Shown one piece after another: positions 26,701-35,048 of a DNA stretch of 64,000 bases. The position numbers and the translations under genes are program-made. The notes beneath the pieces are model-generated. The model saw only the letters and a list, made by a program, of their open reading frames with translations. It was not told the origin of the DNA and did no database searches. Positions within the stretch are counted from its first letter, which is position 1. Every line of letters starts with the position of its first letter. The DNA lies in the NCBI GenBank assembly GCA_943788115.1, contig CALSPA010000025.1, positions 1 through 64,000 on the forward strand. The letters are read 5' to 3'. Origin of the DNA: an uncultured Flavobacteriales bacterium. GTDB lineage: Bacteria; Bacteroidota; Bacteroidia; Flavobacteriales_D; Parvicellaceae.

Positions 26701-26761
26701 TTATTAAAATAAATTCACTATATTTTACGTTCGTTTATAAAATGTAAAAAAATAATTCATT

Positions 26762-27556
26762 ATGAAAAATATTAAAATTTCATTATTGTTAGTAGCAATA
26801 ATTTCAATGGTTTCATTTTCTTCTTGTAAGAAAAAAGGTTGTACGGACTCTAATAGTCTTGCGTTTAATTCCGAAGCCAAAAAAGATGATGGTTCCTGTA
26901 CTGAGCCTGTGGCACTTAAAAAAGCATTAGTATTTAAAATGACGGCAACTTGGTGTGGATATTGTGGAGATTGGGGGGAGTCTTATTCTACTAATATTTC
27001 TAGTGATTATTCTGATTGTCAGGTAATTGAGCTTCATGGTGATAACGCATTTGGTTCAACACTTGTTGATGATATAGAAGCAACTTTAGCTCCCAATGGT
27101 AGACCACATTTTTATTTAGGCACTACTGATATTAACAACAATTATAGTTTATTAAGTAATGCTGTGAGTGATGAGTTGGCTAAAGCTGTTGAAGTTTCAA
27201 TGGCTATGGAAACGTCTACGAATGGAGATGTGATGAATGTTAGAGTTCAATCTAAATGGTTAGGGAGTACTACTGATGAATATAAACTTGCTGTTTACAT
27301 TCTTGAAGATGGACAGGTGGCTGAGCAAAACATTAACGGTTCTCCATCAGATCCAAATTTTGTTCATAATTATGTTTTACGATATGAGGCTTCGAACCTT
27401 CCTTTTGGTAAAGATATTGAAATAAATGGTGACGGGAATTTAGAAGAATTTGATGTTACATTAGGTGGTGGTGTTGTTGCTGAAAACTGTTACCCTGTGG
27501 CTGTTATATGGAAGAAAAATGGATCTGACCATGAGTTTGTTAATTATGTCAAATAA
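26762..27556 (+). CDS. Omp28-like lipoprotein with thioredoxin-like CxxC
   Basis: A lipoprotein signal ends at Cys22 (MVSFSSC). Residues 26-46 hold the short Bacteroidota motif GCTDSNSLAFNSEAKKDDGSC, a small calcium- or disulfide-type unit found at the start of many surface proteins. A thioredoxin-fold segment follows with TATWCGYCGDWG near residue 60, and the rest (VYILEDGQVAEQ, HNYVLR) matches Omp28-related outer-membrane proteins. It is probably exported and anchored to the outer membrane. The real redox activity of the CGYC site is untested. A strong terminator follows. Confidence 0.8.
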   Translation: MKNIKISLLLVAIISMVSFSSCKKKGCTDSNSLAFNSEAKKDDGSCTEPVALKKALVFKMTATWCGYCGDWGESYSTNISSDYSDCQVIELHGDNAFGSTLVDDIEATLAPNGRPHFYLGTTDINNNYSLLSNAVSDELAKAVEVSMAMETSTNGDVMNVRVQSKWLGSTTDEYKLAVYILEDGQVAEQNINGSPSDPNFVHNYVLRYEASNLPFGKDIEINGDGNLEEFDVTLGGGVVAENCYPVAVIWKKNGSDHEFVNYVK

Positions 27557-27571
27557 TTTATTTATTTAATC

Positions 27572-27598
27572 AAAAGGGGAGTTCGCTCCCCTTTTTTT
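27572..27598. terminator. Bidirectional rho-independent terminator
   Basis: A perfect 10-bp stem, AAAAGGGGAG (27572-27581) and CTCCCCTTTT (27586-27595), closes a TTCG tetraloop and is flanked by A and T runs on the two sides. It lies between the convergent Omp28-like and glycosyltransferase genes and can serve both. Confidence 0.92.
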
Positions 27599-28643
27599 AT
27601 AATCCGATTTTATCAAATTCTTTTTTCAGTAAAGGTTTCATCTTTGGAACTGTAAGTTTTCCAAATTCATTAAGTCCCTTTAAATTAAATTCTTTTTGCT
27701 TTACCCAATTAATAGATGATTTTTTAGAATGGTATTTGGCTAAATACTCTTGTTCTGTTTGTCCTGGTGTAGGTACTAATATTGCTCTTTTGTTGAGTAC
27801 CGATAAATCCATTATGTTGCTGTATCCAGATCTACAAATTATAAATTTTGAATGTGATACAATTTCTATAAAATCTCCTGTTTTTAAATGAGGGTAATAG
27901 TTAATGTTTTCTTTTGCAAATTCTTTACCTCCTGGATTCCCTCCAATTATAGCACAAGGATTGGTTAATTTAGAAAATTCTTTTAAAATAATTTTTTCAA
28001 AAATGGTTCTTTGGGGTTCTGGTCCTGATAGTATGGCAAGGTACTTATACTTTTGTGTCTTAGTTTCAGTTGGTTTTTTAAATCTAGATAGAGGGCCGAT
28101 AAATGAATAGTTTTTAAGCCCAGGATTTTTTGACAATTCTCCTGAAAGGGAATCTGTTTCATTGAAATCGGGTATCCAGCAATTGTCAAACTGATTTATG
28201 TATCTAGAGTTTATTTTATAAAGTATTGGTTTTAATAGCCACGGCCCTTGAATGTGAATTTGATGTGAAAGGAATATGTTGGTTGTTTTGGTAGATCTAA
28301 ATCCAAATCTATTATCTGAAATTATAATGTCTAGATTTAGTTTGTTTGCTAACTCTTGAGCAATTTTTTTTTCATTTAATATTTTATATATGAATTTAGG
28401 GGTCTGAACAATCATTGATAAGCCTTGATTATTTCTCTTGCTGTATTTAGCGTTGTATCCAGAAATTAAAATGTGTTGTAATTTTGGAAAGTGTTCTTTG
28501 AAAAGTTGTTTGCTTTCGTTGTTTCCACAAGTTATTACAGTATGATTGTTTTCCAATAATTTTTCAATTAATGGAATACACCTTGAAATGTGACCAAGTC
28601 CCCAGTCTAAAGGTGCTACTAAGATTCTTTTATTAGAGCTCAA
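27597..28643 (-). CDS. MurG-like/GT28-family glycosyltransferase
   Basis: This 348-residue GT-B protein begins with VAPLDWGLGHISRCIPLIEKL, the glycine- and histidine-bearing acceptor loop of the MurG-like family, and has a C-terminal nucleotide-sugar domain (CRSGYSNIMDLSVLNKRAILVPTPGQTEQEYLA) with the SGxSxxxDL and PxxxQxEQ signatures. Proteins of this group transfer hexose or HexNAc to lipid or surface glycans; the acceptor is unknown. It follows engB with a four-base overlap. The stop codon lies in the T-tract of the shared terminator. Confidence 0.85.
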   Translation of the reverse strand: MSSNKRILVAPLDWGLGHISRCIPLIEKLLENNHTVITCGNNESKQLFKEHFPKLQHILISGYNAKYSKRNNQGLSMIVQTPKFIYKILNEKKIAQELANKLNLDIIISDNRFGFRSTKTTNIFLSHQIHIQGPWLLKPILYKINSRYINQFDNCWIPDFNETDSLSGELSKNPGLKNYSFIGPLSRFKKPTETKTQKYKYLAILSGPEPQRTIFEKIILKEFSKLTNPCAIIGGNPGGKEFAKENINYYPHLKTGDFIEIVSHSKFIICRSGYSNIMDLSVLNKRAILVPTPGQTEQEYLAKYHSKKSSINWVKQKEFNLKGLNEFGKLTVPKMKPLLKKEFDKIGL

Positions 28644-29239
28644 TGTTTGAACAATGTGTTTGTTCCATTTATAAATTCATAGATGGAATCTTTTCCCATC
28701 TTTGATTTTGAGGAAGTGATGAAGATCTCAGGAAGGGTTTCCCAGTATTCAAGCATTGATGCCTTGTATTCTTCAATGTTTTTGTCTAATTCTTTAGGTT
28801 TTAATTTATCAGCTTTTGTAAAGCACATGACAAAGGGTATTTCTTTAATTCCACAATACTCCATGAATTCTAAATCAATTTTTTGAGGTTTTATTCTGGA
28901 ATCAATTAAAACAAATACACACATTAAGTTTGTTCTGTTTTCTAAAAATTTCATTGTGAAGTCAGCAAATTTAGCTCTACTTTTTTTTGAAACTTTAGCA
29001 TATCCATATCCTGGTAAGTCAGCTAGGTAAAAGTTGTTGTTAATTATAAAATGATTTATAAGTTGTGTTTTCCCAGGTGTACCCGATATTTTAGCTAACG
29101 ATTTTCTTTGTGTTAGCATGTTAATTAATGATGATTTCCCAACATTAGATCTTCCAATTAAAGCATATTCTGGAAGTTTTGGATTTGGGCATTTTTTCCA
29201 ATCAGTGTTACTTTCTATGAAATTTGCAGTTATTGACAT
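28640..29239 (-). CDS. engB: Ribosome biogenesis GTPase YihA/YsxC (EngB)
   Basis: EngB assists late 50S assembly. The GTPase motifs are complete: G1 ALIGRSNVGKSSLINML, G2 GTPGKTQ, G3 DLPGYGYAKVSK, G4 FTKADKL and G5 TSSK. The protein is 199 residues, normal for the family. It is four bases from the aminolipid N-acyltransferase upstream and overlaps the glycosyltransferase downstream, so it appears to be carried in the same minus-strand operon. Confidence 0.96.
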   Translation of the reverse strand: MSITANFIESNTDWKKCPNPKLPEYALIGRSNVGKSSLINMLTQRKSLAKISGTPGKTQLINHFIINNNFYLADLPGYGYAKVSKKSRAKFADFTMKFLENRTNLMCVFVLIDSRIKPQKIDLEFMEYCGIKEIPFVMCFTKADKLKPKELDKNIEEYKASMLEYWETLPEIFITSSKSKMGKDSIYEFINGTNTLFKH

Positions 29240-29242
29240 TTT

Positions 29243-30166
29243 TTAAGAATTAATGTAGCTGTTGATGTGTCTTTCTTTCTTTGCTTCAAAAATATCATTT
29301 ATAGCAATTAAAATTCCTGTTTCTTCGACTTCTCCAAAACTATTGTTTAGTGATGTTCCAAACGTTTTCATTGTTGAAGATAGGTTCATATATGCTGAAA
29401 CTAAAGGAGGGATATTGACACCGAGGTCTCTTACCTTAAGTTGTAGTTGTTTGAATGCTTCATTATAGTTTAAAGCTTGAATATCATCAATAAATGGTTT
29501 GATGTTTGTATGGTAGCTTAAAGGAGTTATTGTTGAAATTAAATTATTGTTGTCGGGAAAGAAATGATACATGAAGCCTAAAATTAAATCTCTAGCTTCT
29601 TTGTTGAAGTCTAGATACATTGTTATTTTCCCAAAAAAGTAGTTGATCTGTGGTTCGTCTACAACAAGTGCCCCAAGACCGTCCCATAAATTGTCTAAAG
29701 AAAAGATGCCTCTTCTGCTTCCTTGAGACGGTTGAAAGTTTGGTTGTACAAAAGATCGGCCAAGTTCTATTGTTTTGGGTAAGTAATTTGTCTCAAATTC
29801 TTTGGAAAATTCAAACAATCCGTTGGTTGCTAAATTTAAATTGCAATTCAAAGCTTCGCCACATTTAATAAATCGATATCCACCGATAATTTCTTTTGAC
29901 TCAGGGGCCCAAACAACTAATTGTTCATAATGAGCATTTTCACGCAAATCAAAACTATCAAGATCGCAACTTTTTCCAGTTCCACCACCAGCATTTCTAA
30001 ATGTAATTTCTCTTAACCTCCCAATTTCTCGTGTTGTATTGGGACTATTGTGATGATTTAAGATGTAAATTTCGTTATTAGCATTATTTGTTTTTCTAAC
30101 AAAACGATTTTTAGTGAGCTCTTTTTCTAAAAGTTTAACGGGAATAGGATCTATAATTTTTTCCAT
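29243..30166 (-). CDS. OlsB/GlsB-like amino-acid N-acyltransferase (GNAT fold)
   Basis: The 307-residue protein resembles the OlsB half of ornithine/glycine-lipid synthases. Motifs include FRNAGGGTGKSCDLDSFD, VVWAPESKEIIGGYRF, and ELGRSFVQPNFQPSQG, with a central GALVVDEPQINYFFGKITM. Such enzymes attach a 3-hydroxyacyl group to the amino group of glycine or ornithine to make lyso-aminolipid. The adjacent gene at 30172-31044 encodes an OlsA-like O-acyltransferase, so the two make a complete aminolipid pathway. The gap is five bases. In Bacteroides the pair is called glsB/glsA and in some Flavobacteriia it is one fused OlsF. The amino acid used is not evident from sequence. Confidence 0.82.
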   Translation of the reverse strand: MEKIIDPIPVKLLEKELTKNRFVRKTNNANNEIYILNHHNSPNTTREIGRLREITFRNAGGGTGKSCDLDSFDLRENAHYEQLVVWAPESKEIIGGYRFIKCGEALNCNLNLATNGLFEFSKEFETNYLPKTIELGRSFVQPNFQPSQGSRRGIFSLDNLWDGLGALVVDEPQINYFFGKITMYLDFNKEARDLILGFMYHFFPDNNNLISTITPLSYHTNIKPFIDDIQALNYNEAFKQLQLKVRDLGVNIPPLVSAYMNLSSTMKTFGTSLNNSFGEVEETGILIAINDIFEAKKERHINSYINS

Positions 30167-30171
30167 AACAA

Positions 30172-31044
30172 TTATTTTTTTTCTGAAAATATGTTGTGCT
30201 CGTTATGCTTTAGAGAGTAAACGAATTTTTTTACTTTTTGAGCCCACTTCAGGTTGTCTATTCTTTTATTAAATGTGCTCCATGGTATTGGTTTTCCAAA
30301 TTTAAAGATAATAGTGTTTCCTTTTTGTTTAAACATTTCATCTGCTAAAAATAACATTTCAATGTTGGCTTTTATGCCAATTTTTTTTCTCCAATAGGCA
30401 ATGTTGTAAAATCGTTTTGAATTCTCTCCATTTATATATACTGGTATCACATCTCTTTTGTGTTTTATAGATTTTGAAATGAAACTTTTTTTCCATTCTA
30501 AATCTTCTATTTTTTTATTTTTTTGTCTTCTTGAAACCATTCCGGCTGGAAACAATATTATGCATTTGTTGGATGCATATAGGGTGTCAATGTAACTTAG
30601 ATTGGTTCGGGAGTTTTTTCCATGTTTGTTAATTGGAATAAATATTGGTTTAAAGTTTTTTATTTGAAGTAAGATGTCGTTTACTAAGATGTGAACATCG
30701 CTTCTTACTTTCCCTACTTCATTTATTATTGCAACTCCATCAAGTCCTCCAAGTGGGTGGTTGGCAACAATTATAATCCCCCCAGATTTAGGTATGTTTT
30801 GTTCACCTATTGATTTTGTTTTAACTCCCATGTGGTCTAATCCTTTTTTTGAGAATTCTAGACCTGTCTTTTCGCTGTATGTATTGATGATTTCATTGAG
30901 TTCTTCTTGATGAATCAGCTTTTTTAATTTTTTAAATATAAATGTGGGAATTATTTTATAAAGCGAAGGGTTTTTGACGTTGAATGCTTTTTCAATGTCA
31001 ATTAAGTTGGATTTGTCACTAATGGAAGAGTTTTTATTGTCCAT
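30172..31044 (-). CDS. OlsA/GlsA-like lysophospholipid O-acyltransferase (PlsC family)
   Basis: The 290-residue PlsC-type acyltransferase has the catalytic box IIVANHPLGGLDGVAI (a HPxxxxDG version of HX4D), followed by FIPINKHGKNSR and ILFPAGMVSRRQ (an FPAG block), then DVIPVYINGENSKRFYN. In aminolipid synthesis this enzyme adds a second fatty acid to the hydroxyl of lyso-glycine or lyso-ornithine lipid. It is the first gene of the operon OlsA-like, OlsB-like, engB, glycosyltransferase, and its start is divergent from mraZ. The order matches the domain order in fused OlsF proteins. An operator like that of mraZ lies 70 bases upstream. Confidence 0.82.
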   Translation of the reverse strand: MDNKNSSISDKSNLIDIEKAFNVKNPSLYKIIPTFIFKKLKKLIHQEELNEIINTYSEKTGLEFSKKGLDHMGVKTKSIGEQNIPKSGGIIIVANHPLGGLDGVAIINEVGKVRSDVHILVNDILLQIKNFKPIFIPINKHGKNSRTNLSYIDTLYASNKCIILFPAGMVSRRQKNKKIEDLEWKKSFISKSIKHKRDVIPVYINGENSKRFYNIAYWRKKIGIKANIEMLFLADEMFKQKGNTIIFKFGKPIPWSTFNKRIDNLKWAQKVKKFVYSLKHNEHNIFSEKK

Positions 31045-31113
31045 TTTTTATAAGCGTTCAAAGTTAAGGAAATTAACTTTAATTGAAATAAATGTTGATA
31101 ATTATAATTAAGT

Positions 31114-31128
31114 TCCCACATTTTCCCA
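31114..31128 (-). promoter_or_regulatory. MraZ-type operator repeat facing the acyltransferase operon
   Basis: Read on the minus strand, TGGGA-N5-TGGGA matches the MraZ box pattern of TGGGN repeats spaced by five bases. It lies 70 bases ahead of the acyltransferase start, the mirror image of the box ahead of mraZ at 31235-31249, and shares the same spacer AAATG. Confidence 0.55.
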
Positions 31129-31213
31129 CACTCATGTTAATGTAATTTTTTATCTGTTAATTGTTCTATTTTACGTTTTAATGCAACAAAAATTAAATAG
31201 ATTGCGTTGAAAG

Positions 31214-31222
31214 TTATCCACA
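31214..31222 (+). promoter_or_regulatory. Single DnaA-box-like sequence upstream of mraZ
   Basis: TTATCCACA is an exact match to the high-affinity DnaA box. It is a lone site, 12 bases before the mraZ operator repeats. One nine-base match in 64 kb can arise by chance, so the weight is low. Confidence 0.25.
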
Positions 31223-31234
31223 TTTGATAAAAAG

Positions 31235-31249
31235 TGGGAAAATGTGGGT
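31235..31249 (+). promoter_or_regulatory. MraZ operator repeat upstream of mraZ
   Basis: TGGGA (31235-31239) and TGGGT (31245-31249) separated by five bases fit the TGGGN-N5 repeat bound by MraZ in other bacteria, where three repeats are usual; only two are clear here. The box ends 42 bases before the mraZ start, in position to repress the dcw promoter. Confidence 0.65.
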
Positions 31250-31291
31250 AATTTTTTTTAGCTTTACATCTGATAACGATAGAGTTTAATT

Positions 31292-31753
31292 ATGACTGGT
31301 TTTATTGGTGAATATCATTGCAAGATTGATTCAAAAGGAAGATTGATGCTTCCTTCTGAACTGAGAAAGCAATTGGATCCATTAGACCAGGAACAATTTG
31401 TGATTTCTAGAGGTGTTGATGAGTGTTTGTCTATGTATACGATGTCTGAATGGGCTGTTGTTGTGGGTAAACTCAGAGACTTAAATCGGTTTAAGGTAAA
31501 GGATAGAAAATTTGCCCGAATGTTTCAGAAGGGAGCCACTAAAGTTCCTGTAGATTCAAGTAGCAGAATTCTTTTGCCTAAAAGTCTTTTAGGTTGGGCG
31601 GGTATTCAGAAGGAAATCGTAATTGTAGCAAATGTCGACTTATGGGAAGTTTGGGACAAGTCAAAGTATGATGCTTTGATGAGTGAGAACTGGGATGGGT
31701 TTGATGATTTGGCTGCGGATGTTATGGGTGGATCTTCTGAAAATGATCGATAA
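31292..31753 (+). CDS. mraZ: Transcriptional regulator MraZ, first gene of the dcw cluster
   Basis: The protein of 153 residues contains two SpoVT/AbrB-like MraZ repeats: FIGEYHCKIDSKGRLMLPSELRK and a second one with TKVPVDSSSRILLPKSLL. MraZ forms ring-shaped oligomers and binds repeats ahead of its own operon, controlling division and wall genes. It is followed by rsmH, whose start lies 11 bases within this gene. The upstream region holds two TGGGN-N5-TGGGN operators facing opposite ways. Confidence 0.95.
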   Translation: MTGFIGEYHCKIDSKGRLMLPSELRKQLDPLDQEQFVISRGVDECLSMYTMSEWAVVVGKLRDLNRFKVKDRKFARMFQKGATKVPVDSSSRILLPKSLLGWAGIQKEIVIVANVDLWEVWDKSKYDALMSENWDGFDDLAADVMGGSSENDR

Positions 31754-32660
31754 CGGTTATCACATACCAGTTCTTTTACATGCTGCTGTAGATGGTTTAG
31801 TGTTGAATCCAAATGGGATTTATGTCGATGTAACTTTTGGTGGCGGTGGTCATTCAAGAGAGATTCTCTCAAGGCTTGGTGAGGCTGGTAATTTGATCGG
31901 TTTTGATCAAGATGAAGATGCTGATAACAATAAGCTGGACGATTATCGTTTTACGTTAATAGGTCAAAACTTTAAATTTTTGAAAAATAATTTAAAGTTG
32001 ATGAAGCTTAGTCCGGTCGATGGAATATTAGCTGATTTAGGGGTTTCTTCTCATCAATTTGATTCTGCTGAAAGGGGTTTTTCTTTTCGTTTTAACTCAC
32101 TATTGGACATGAGAATGGATAAGAGTGTTGAGTTAGATGCGATTGCTGTTCTAAATGAATATTCTGAACAACAAATTGCTGCTGTTTTTTGGGATTATGG
32201 AGAGTTGAGGGAGAGTAGAAGAATTGCAAAAAGAATAATTGAGCTTAGGAAAACAGAACAGATTAATAATTCAAAACAGATTATAGATTTGGTAAGAGGT
32301 CTTGTTCCTAGGCAAAAAGAAAATCAATTTTTAGCTAGAATATTTCAAGCAATTAGAATTGAAGTTAATCAGGAAATGGAGGTTTTAAAGTCCATGCTTG
32401 AGCAAACTGTTGAGGTGTTGAAGCCAGGAGGTCGATTAGTAGTGATTACTTATCATTCTTTAGAAGATAGAATGGTTAAAAAATTTTTCAAATCAGGAAA
32501 TGTGAAAGGATTAATTGAAAAAGACATTTATGGTAATTCAAATTGTCCTTTTAAGGAGATTAATAGAAAACCAATTATACCAGCAAGCGAAGAAATAGAA
32601 GAAAATAATCGTGCGAGAAGTGCGAAATTAAGAATAGCGGAACGAAAAATAGAAAAATAA
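31743..32660 (+). CDS. rsmH: 16S rRNA (cytosine1402-N4)-methyltransferase
   Basis: RsmH methylates C1402 in the ribosomal P site. The start NGYHIPVLLHAAVDGL, the SAM motif YVDVTFGGGGHSREIL, and the LADLGVSSHQFD and GGRLVVITYHSLEDR signatures are clear. The ATG at 31743 is chosen because it gives the family start and overlaps mraZ by 11 bases; a longer frame upstream is not conserved. The length becomes 305 residues. Confidence 0.96.
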   Translation: MIDNGYHIPVLLHAAVDGLVLNPNGIYVDVTFGGGGHSREILSRLGEAGNLIGFDQDEDADNNKLDDYRFTLIGQNFKFLKNNLKLMKLSPVDGILADLGVSSHQFDSAERGFSFRFNSLLDMRMDKSVELDAIAVLNEYSEQQIAAVFWDYGELRESRRIAKRIIELRKTEQINNSKQIIDLVRGLVPRQKENQFLARIFQAIRIEVNQEMEVLKSMLEQTVEVLKPGGRLVVITYHSLEDRMVKKFFKSGNVKGLIEKDIYGNSNCPFKEINRKPIIPASEEIEENNRARSAKLRIAERKIEK

Positions 32661-32662
32661 TT

Positions 32663-32974
32663 TTGAATCCATTTAAAGAAATAATATCAGGTGAACTTTT
32701 ACAAAGAGGAAGGGTTATGAAAAATCTTCCCTTTTTGTTGTACTTGACATTTTTAATGCTTCTCTATATAGGTTATGGGTATTATGTGGATAATTCAGTT
32801 AGAAGAATAAATGATCTTAACGAAAAAGGTGAGGAGTTGTATTCAGAGTTACAGTCTGTACTAGAGCTGTATGATCAAGAAAGTTTGCAAAGTAAAATTG
32901 TTGAGAAAACTTCAAAGTGGGGTGTTTATGAATCAAAAGATCCTCCAAAAAAAATTGAATTAAGCTATGAGTAG
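32663..32974 (+). CDS. FtsL-like cell division protein
   Basis: The 103-residue protein has a short cytoplasmic part, one membrane helix (NLPFLLYLTFLMLLYIGYGYYV, residues about 22-43), and a coiled-coil periplasmic tail (RRINDLNEKGEELYSELQSVLE). That layout and the place between rsmH and ftsI identify the Bacteroidota FtsL-like protein, which joins FtsQ-FtsB-like partners to the divisome. The start is a TTG two bases after rsmH. It overlaps ftsI by eight bases. Sequence conservation across phyla is low, so the assignment depends mainly on order and topology. Confidence 0.82.
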   Translation: MNPFKEIISGELLQRGRVMKNLPFLLYLTFLMLLYIGYGYYVDNSVRRINDLNEKGEELYSELQSVLELYDQESLQSKIVEKTSKWGVYESKDPPKKIELSYE

Positions 32975-35048
32975 TAGAGAATCCATAGTGAGAGTTTATT
33001 TGATCTATATTTTGATCTTAGTGTTTGCTCTATTTGTTATCGGTAAGATAGCTTCAATACAATTTTTCAACGGAGGGGAGCTTGTGGAGCAAGCAGAAAA
33101 GCAAACCTATAAATTGAAAAAAGTTAAGGCTCCTAGAGGTAATATCTTCGCAGATAACGATCAAAAAACATCATTAGCTCTTTCGGTTCCTAGATATGAA
33201 ATTCGAATGGATTTAATTACTATTAAAGAGAGTGTTTTTGATGAGAAAATCCATGAATTAGCTGATAGTTTATCTGTAATGTTTAGTCATAAATCTAAAG
33301 AGAGTTGGTTAGATGATTTGAAACTTCAAAGAGATAAGAGAAATAGATATTATTTGATTAATAAATCTATTAGAAACGATGAGTTAAATAGGTTAGAGAA
33401 GTTCCCAATTTTAAATTTAGGTCAATACTCTGGTGGTTTAATTGTTTTAAAGGAAAACAAAAGAGTTAAACCTTATAATAAACTTGCAGCAAGAACAATT
33501 GGATATGTAAGAGAAGCTCAGGGTAAATATGTTGGCATTGAGGGGGCATTTAATGATGAGTTAAAAGGTAGGGATGGAGAAATGCTCATGCAACGAATAA
33601 GAGGAAACGATTGGAAGCCAATTAAAAGTGAATTTTCCAAAGAACCCATTCCTGGGTGTGATGTTTACTCAACTATTGATGTGAATATTCAAGATGTTGC
33701 AGAAGCAGCTTTGATGAAACAATTAAAGAATCAAAAAGCTCTTAGGGGTTGTGTTGTTTTAATGGAAGTTGAGACAGGTTTCATTAAAGCCATTGCGAAT
33801 CTAACTCAAGATTCTGATAAAATGGAATATAATGAGAGTCTTAATCATGCGGTTGGTCTAGCTTCTGAGCCTGGTTCTACGTTTAAGTTGGCTTCATTAA
33901 TGGTTGCTTTAGATGATGAGAAGATTAAAATAACGGATAGTGTTTTAATGAATGGGACTTATCGATTTTATAAAAAATATAGTTTAAATGATGGGAATAA
34001 GGTTTATGGTAAAAACACCATTCAAGCTGCATTTGAAAAATCATCAAACATCATTAGTAAAATAATAGATGATAATTATAAGGAAAATCCACAACAATTT
34101 ATTGACGGTCTTAAAAGAATAGGTCTAGACAAGAAGCTTGGATTGCCTATTATAGGTGAGGGTGTTCCTTACATAAAAGATGTTGATGACCCCCTGTTCT
34201 CGGGAATATCTCTTCCTTGGATGTCTATTGGTTACGAAGTTAAAATTACGCCCCTTCAAACATTAGCATTTTACAATGCTGTTGCAAATAATGGTGTCAT
34301 GGTTAAGCCTCAGTTTGTAAAAGAAATTAGGTTTGGAAATGAAGTGAAATCAACATTTGAAAAAGAAATTATCAATCCAAAGATTTGTAAAAGCTCCACT
34401 TTAAAAGATGTTCAAATTATGTTAAAAGGTGTTGTTGAAAGAGGAACTGCTAAAAACATTATGGCAAGAGGTTTTGATATTGCTGGAAAGACTGGGACTT
34501 CTAAGATAGCAATAAATTCTAAAGGATATGGATCTAAGTATCAGGCATCATTTTGTGGTTATTTTCCAGCTGACAATCCTATGTATTCTTGTATAGTGGT
34601 AATACAAGGTCCTACCACAAATATTTATGGATCTATCGTTTCGGGAACTGTTTTTAAAGAAATAGCAGATAAGGTATATGCTTTAGGTAACATGGAAAAC
34701 AGGGAGTTACAAATGGAGGATTTGTATTATCCATTCTCTAAACATGGCAATAAAAAAGATTTTGTTTTTGCAAGTTCAAAAATGAAAATACCATTAAAAA
34801 AAGAATCAGGAGTTGGGAAGTGGATACATACAATTGCAAATGAAGATGGTGTAGCTGTTAAAAATAAAAGAGTTGTAAATGATAAGATTCCTAATGTTAT
34901 AGGAATGGGTCTAAATGACGCGCTTTTTTTGTTAGAAGATCATGGTTTACAGGTTAAAGTTTCTGGGAGTGGTTTTGTTAGAAATCAATCAATAAATCCT
35001 GGTCAAACAATTATAAAAGGGCAATTAATAACAATTGATTTAAGCTAA
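32967..35048 (+). CDS. ftsI: Septal peptidoglycan transpeptidase (class B PBP, FtsI type) with PASTA domain
   Basis: After one membrane helix (VYLIYILILVFALFVIGKI) comes a dimerisation domain and the transpeptidase domain. SxxK is in EPGSTFKLASL (Ser near 303), SxN in KSSNIISKI and KTG in AGKTGTSKI near 507. The last 50 residues (KIPNVIGMGLNDALFLLEDHG onward) form one PASTA domain, as is common for the Bacteroidota and Gram-positive types but not E. coli FtsI. It cross-links septal peptidoglycan with FtsW. The stop overlaps murE by one base. Confidence 0.94.
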   Translation: MSSRESIVRVYLIYILILVFALFVIGKIASIQFFNGGELVEQAEKQTYKLKKVKAPRGNIFADNDQKTSLALSVPRYEIRMDLITIKESVFDEKIHELADSLSVMFSHKSKESWLDDLKLQRDKRNRYYLINKSIRNDELNRLEKFPILNLGQYSGGLIVLKENKRVKPYNKLAARTIGYVREAQGKYVGIEGAFNDELKGRDGEMLMQRIRGNDWKPIKSEFSKEPIPGCDVYSTIDVNIQDVAEAALMKQLKNQKALRGCVVLMEVETGFIKAIANLTQDSDKMEYNESLNHAVGLASEPGSTFKLASLMVALDDEKIKITDSVLMNGTYRFYKKYSLNDGNKVYGKNTIQAAFEKSSNIISKIIDDNYKENPQQFIDGLKRIGLDKKLGLPIIGEGVPYIKDVDDPLFSGISLPWMSIGYEVKITPLQTLAFYNAVANNGVMVKPQFVKEIRFGNEVKSTFEKEIINPKICKSSTLKDVQIMLKGVVERGTAKNIMARGFDIAGKTGTSKIAINSKGYGSKYQASFCGYFPADNPMYSCIVVIQGPTTNIYGSIVSGTVFKEIADKVYALGNMENRELQMEDLYYPFSKHGNKKDFVFASSKMKIPLKKESGVGKWIHTIANEDGVAVKNKRVVNDKIPNVIGMGLNDALFLLEDHGLQVKVSGSGFVRNQSINPGQTIIKGQLITIDLS

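Noticed and set aside
27860-28190. Antisense frames within the glycosyltransferase
   Set aside because: They overlap a clear GT-B gene and show no recognisable motif.
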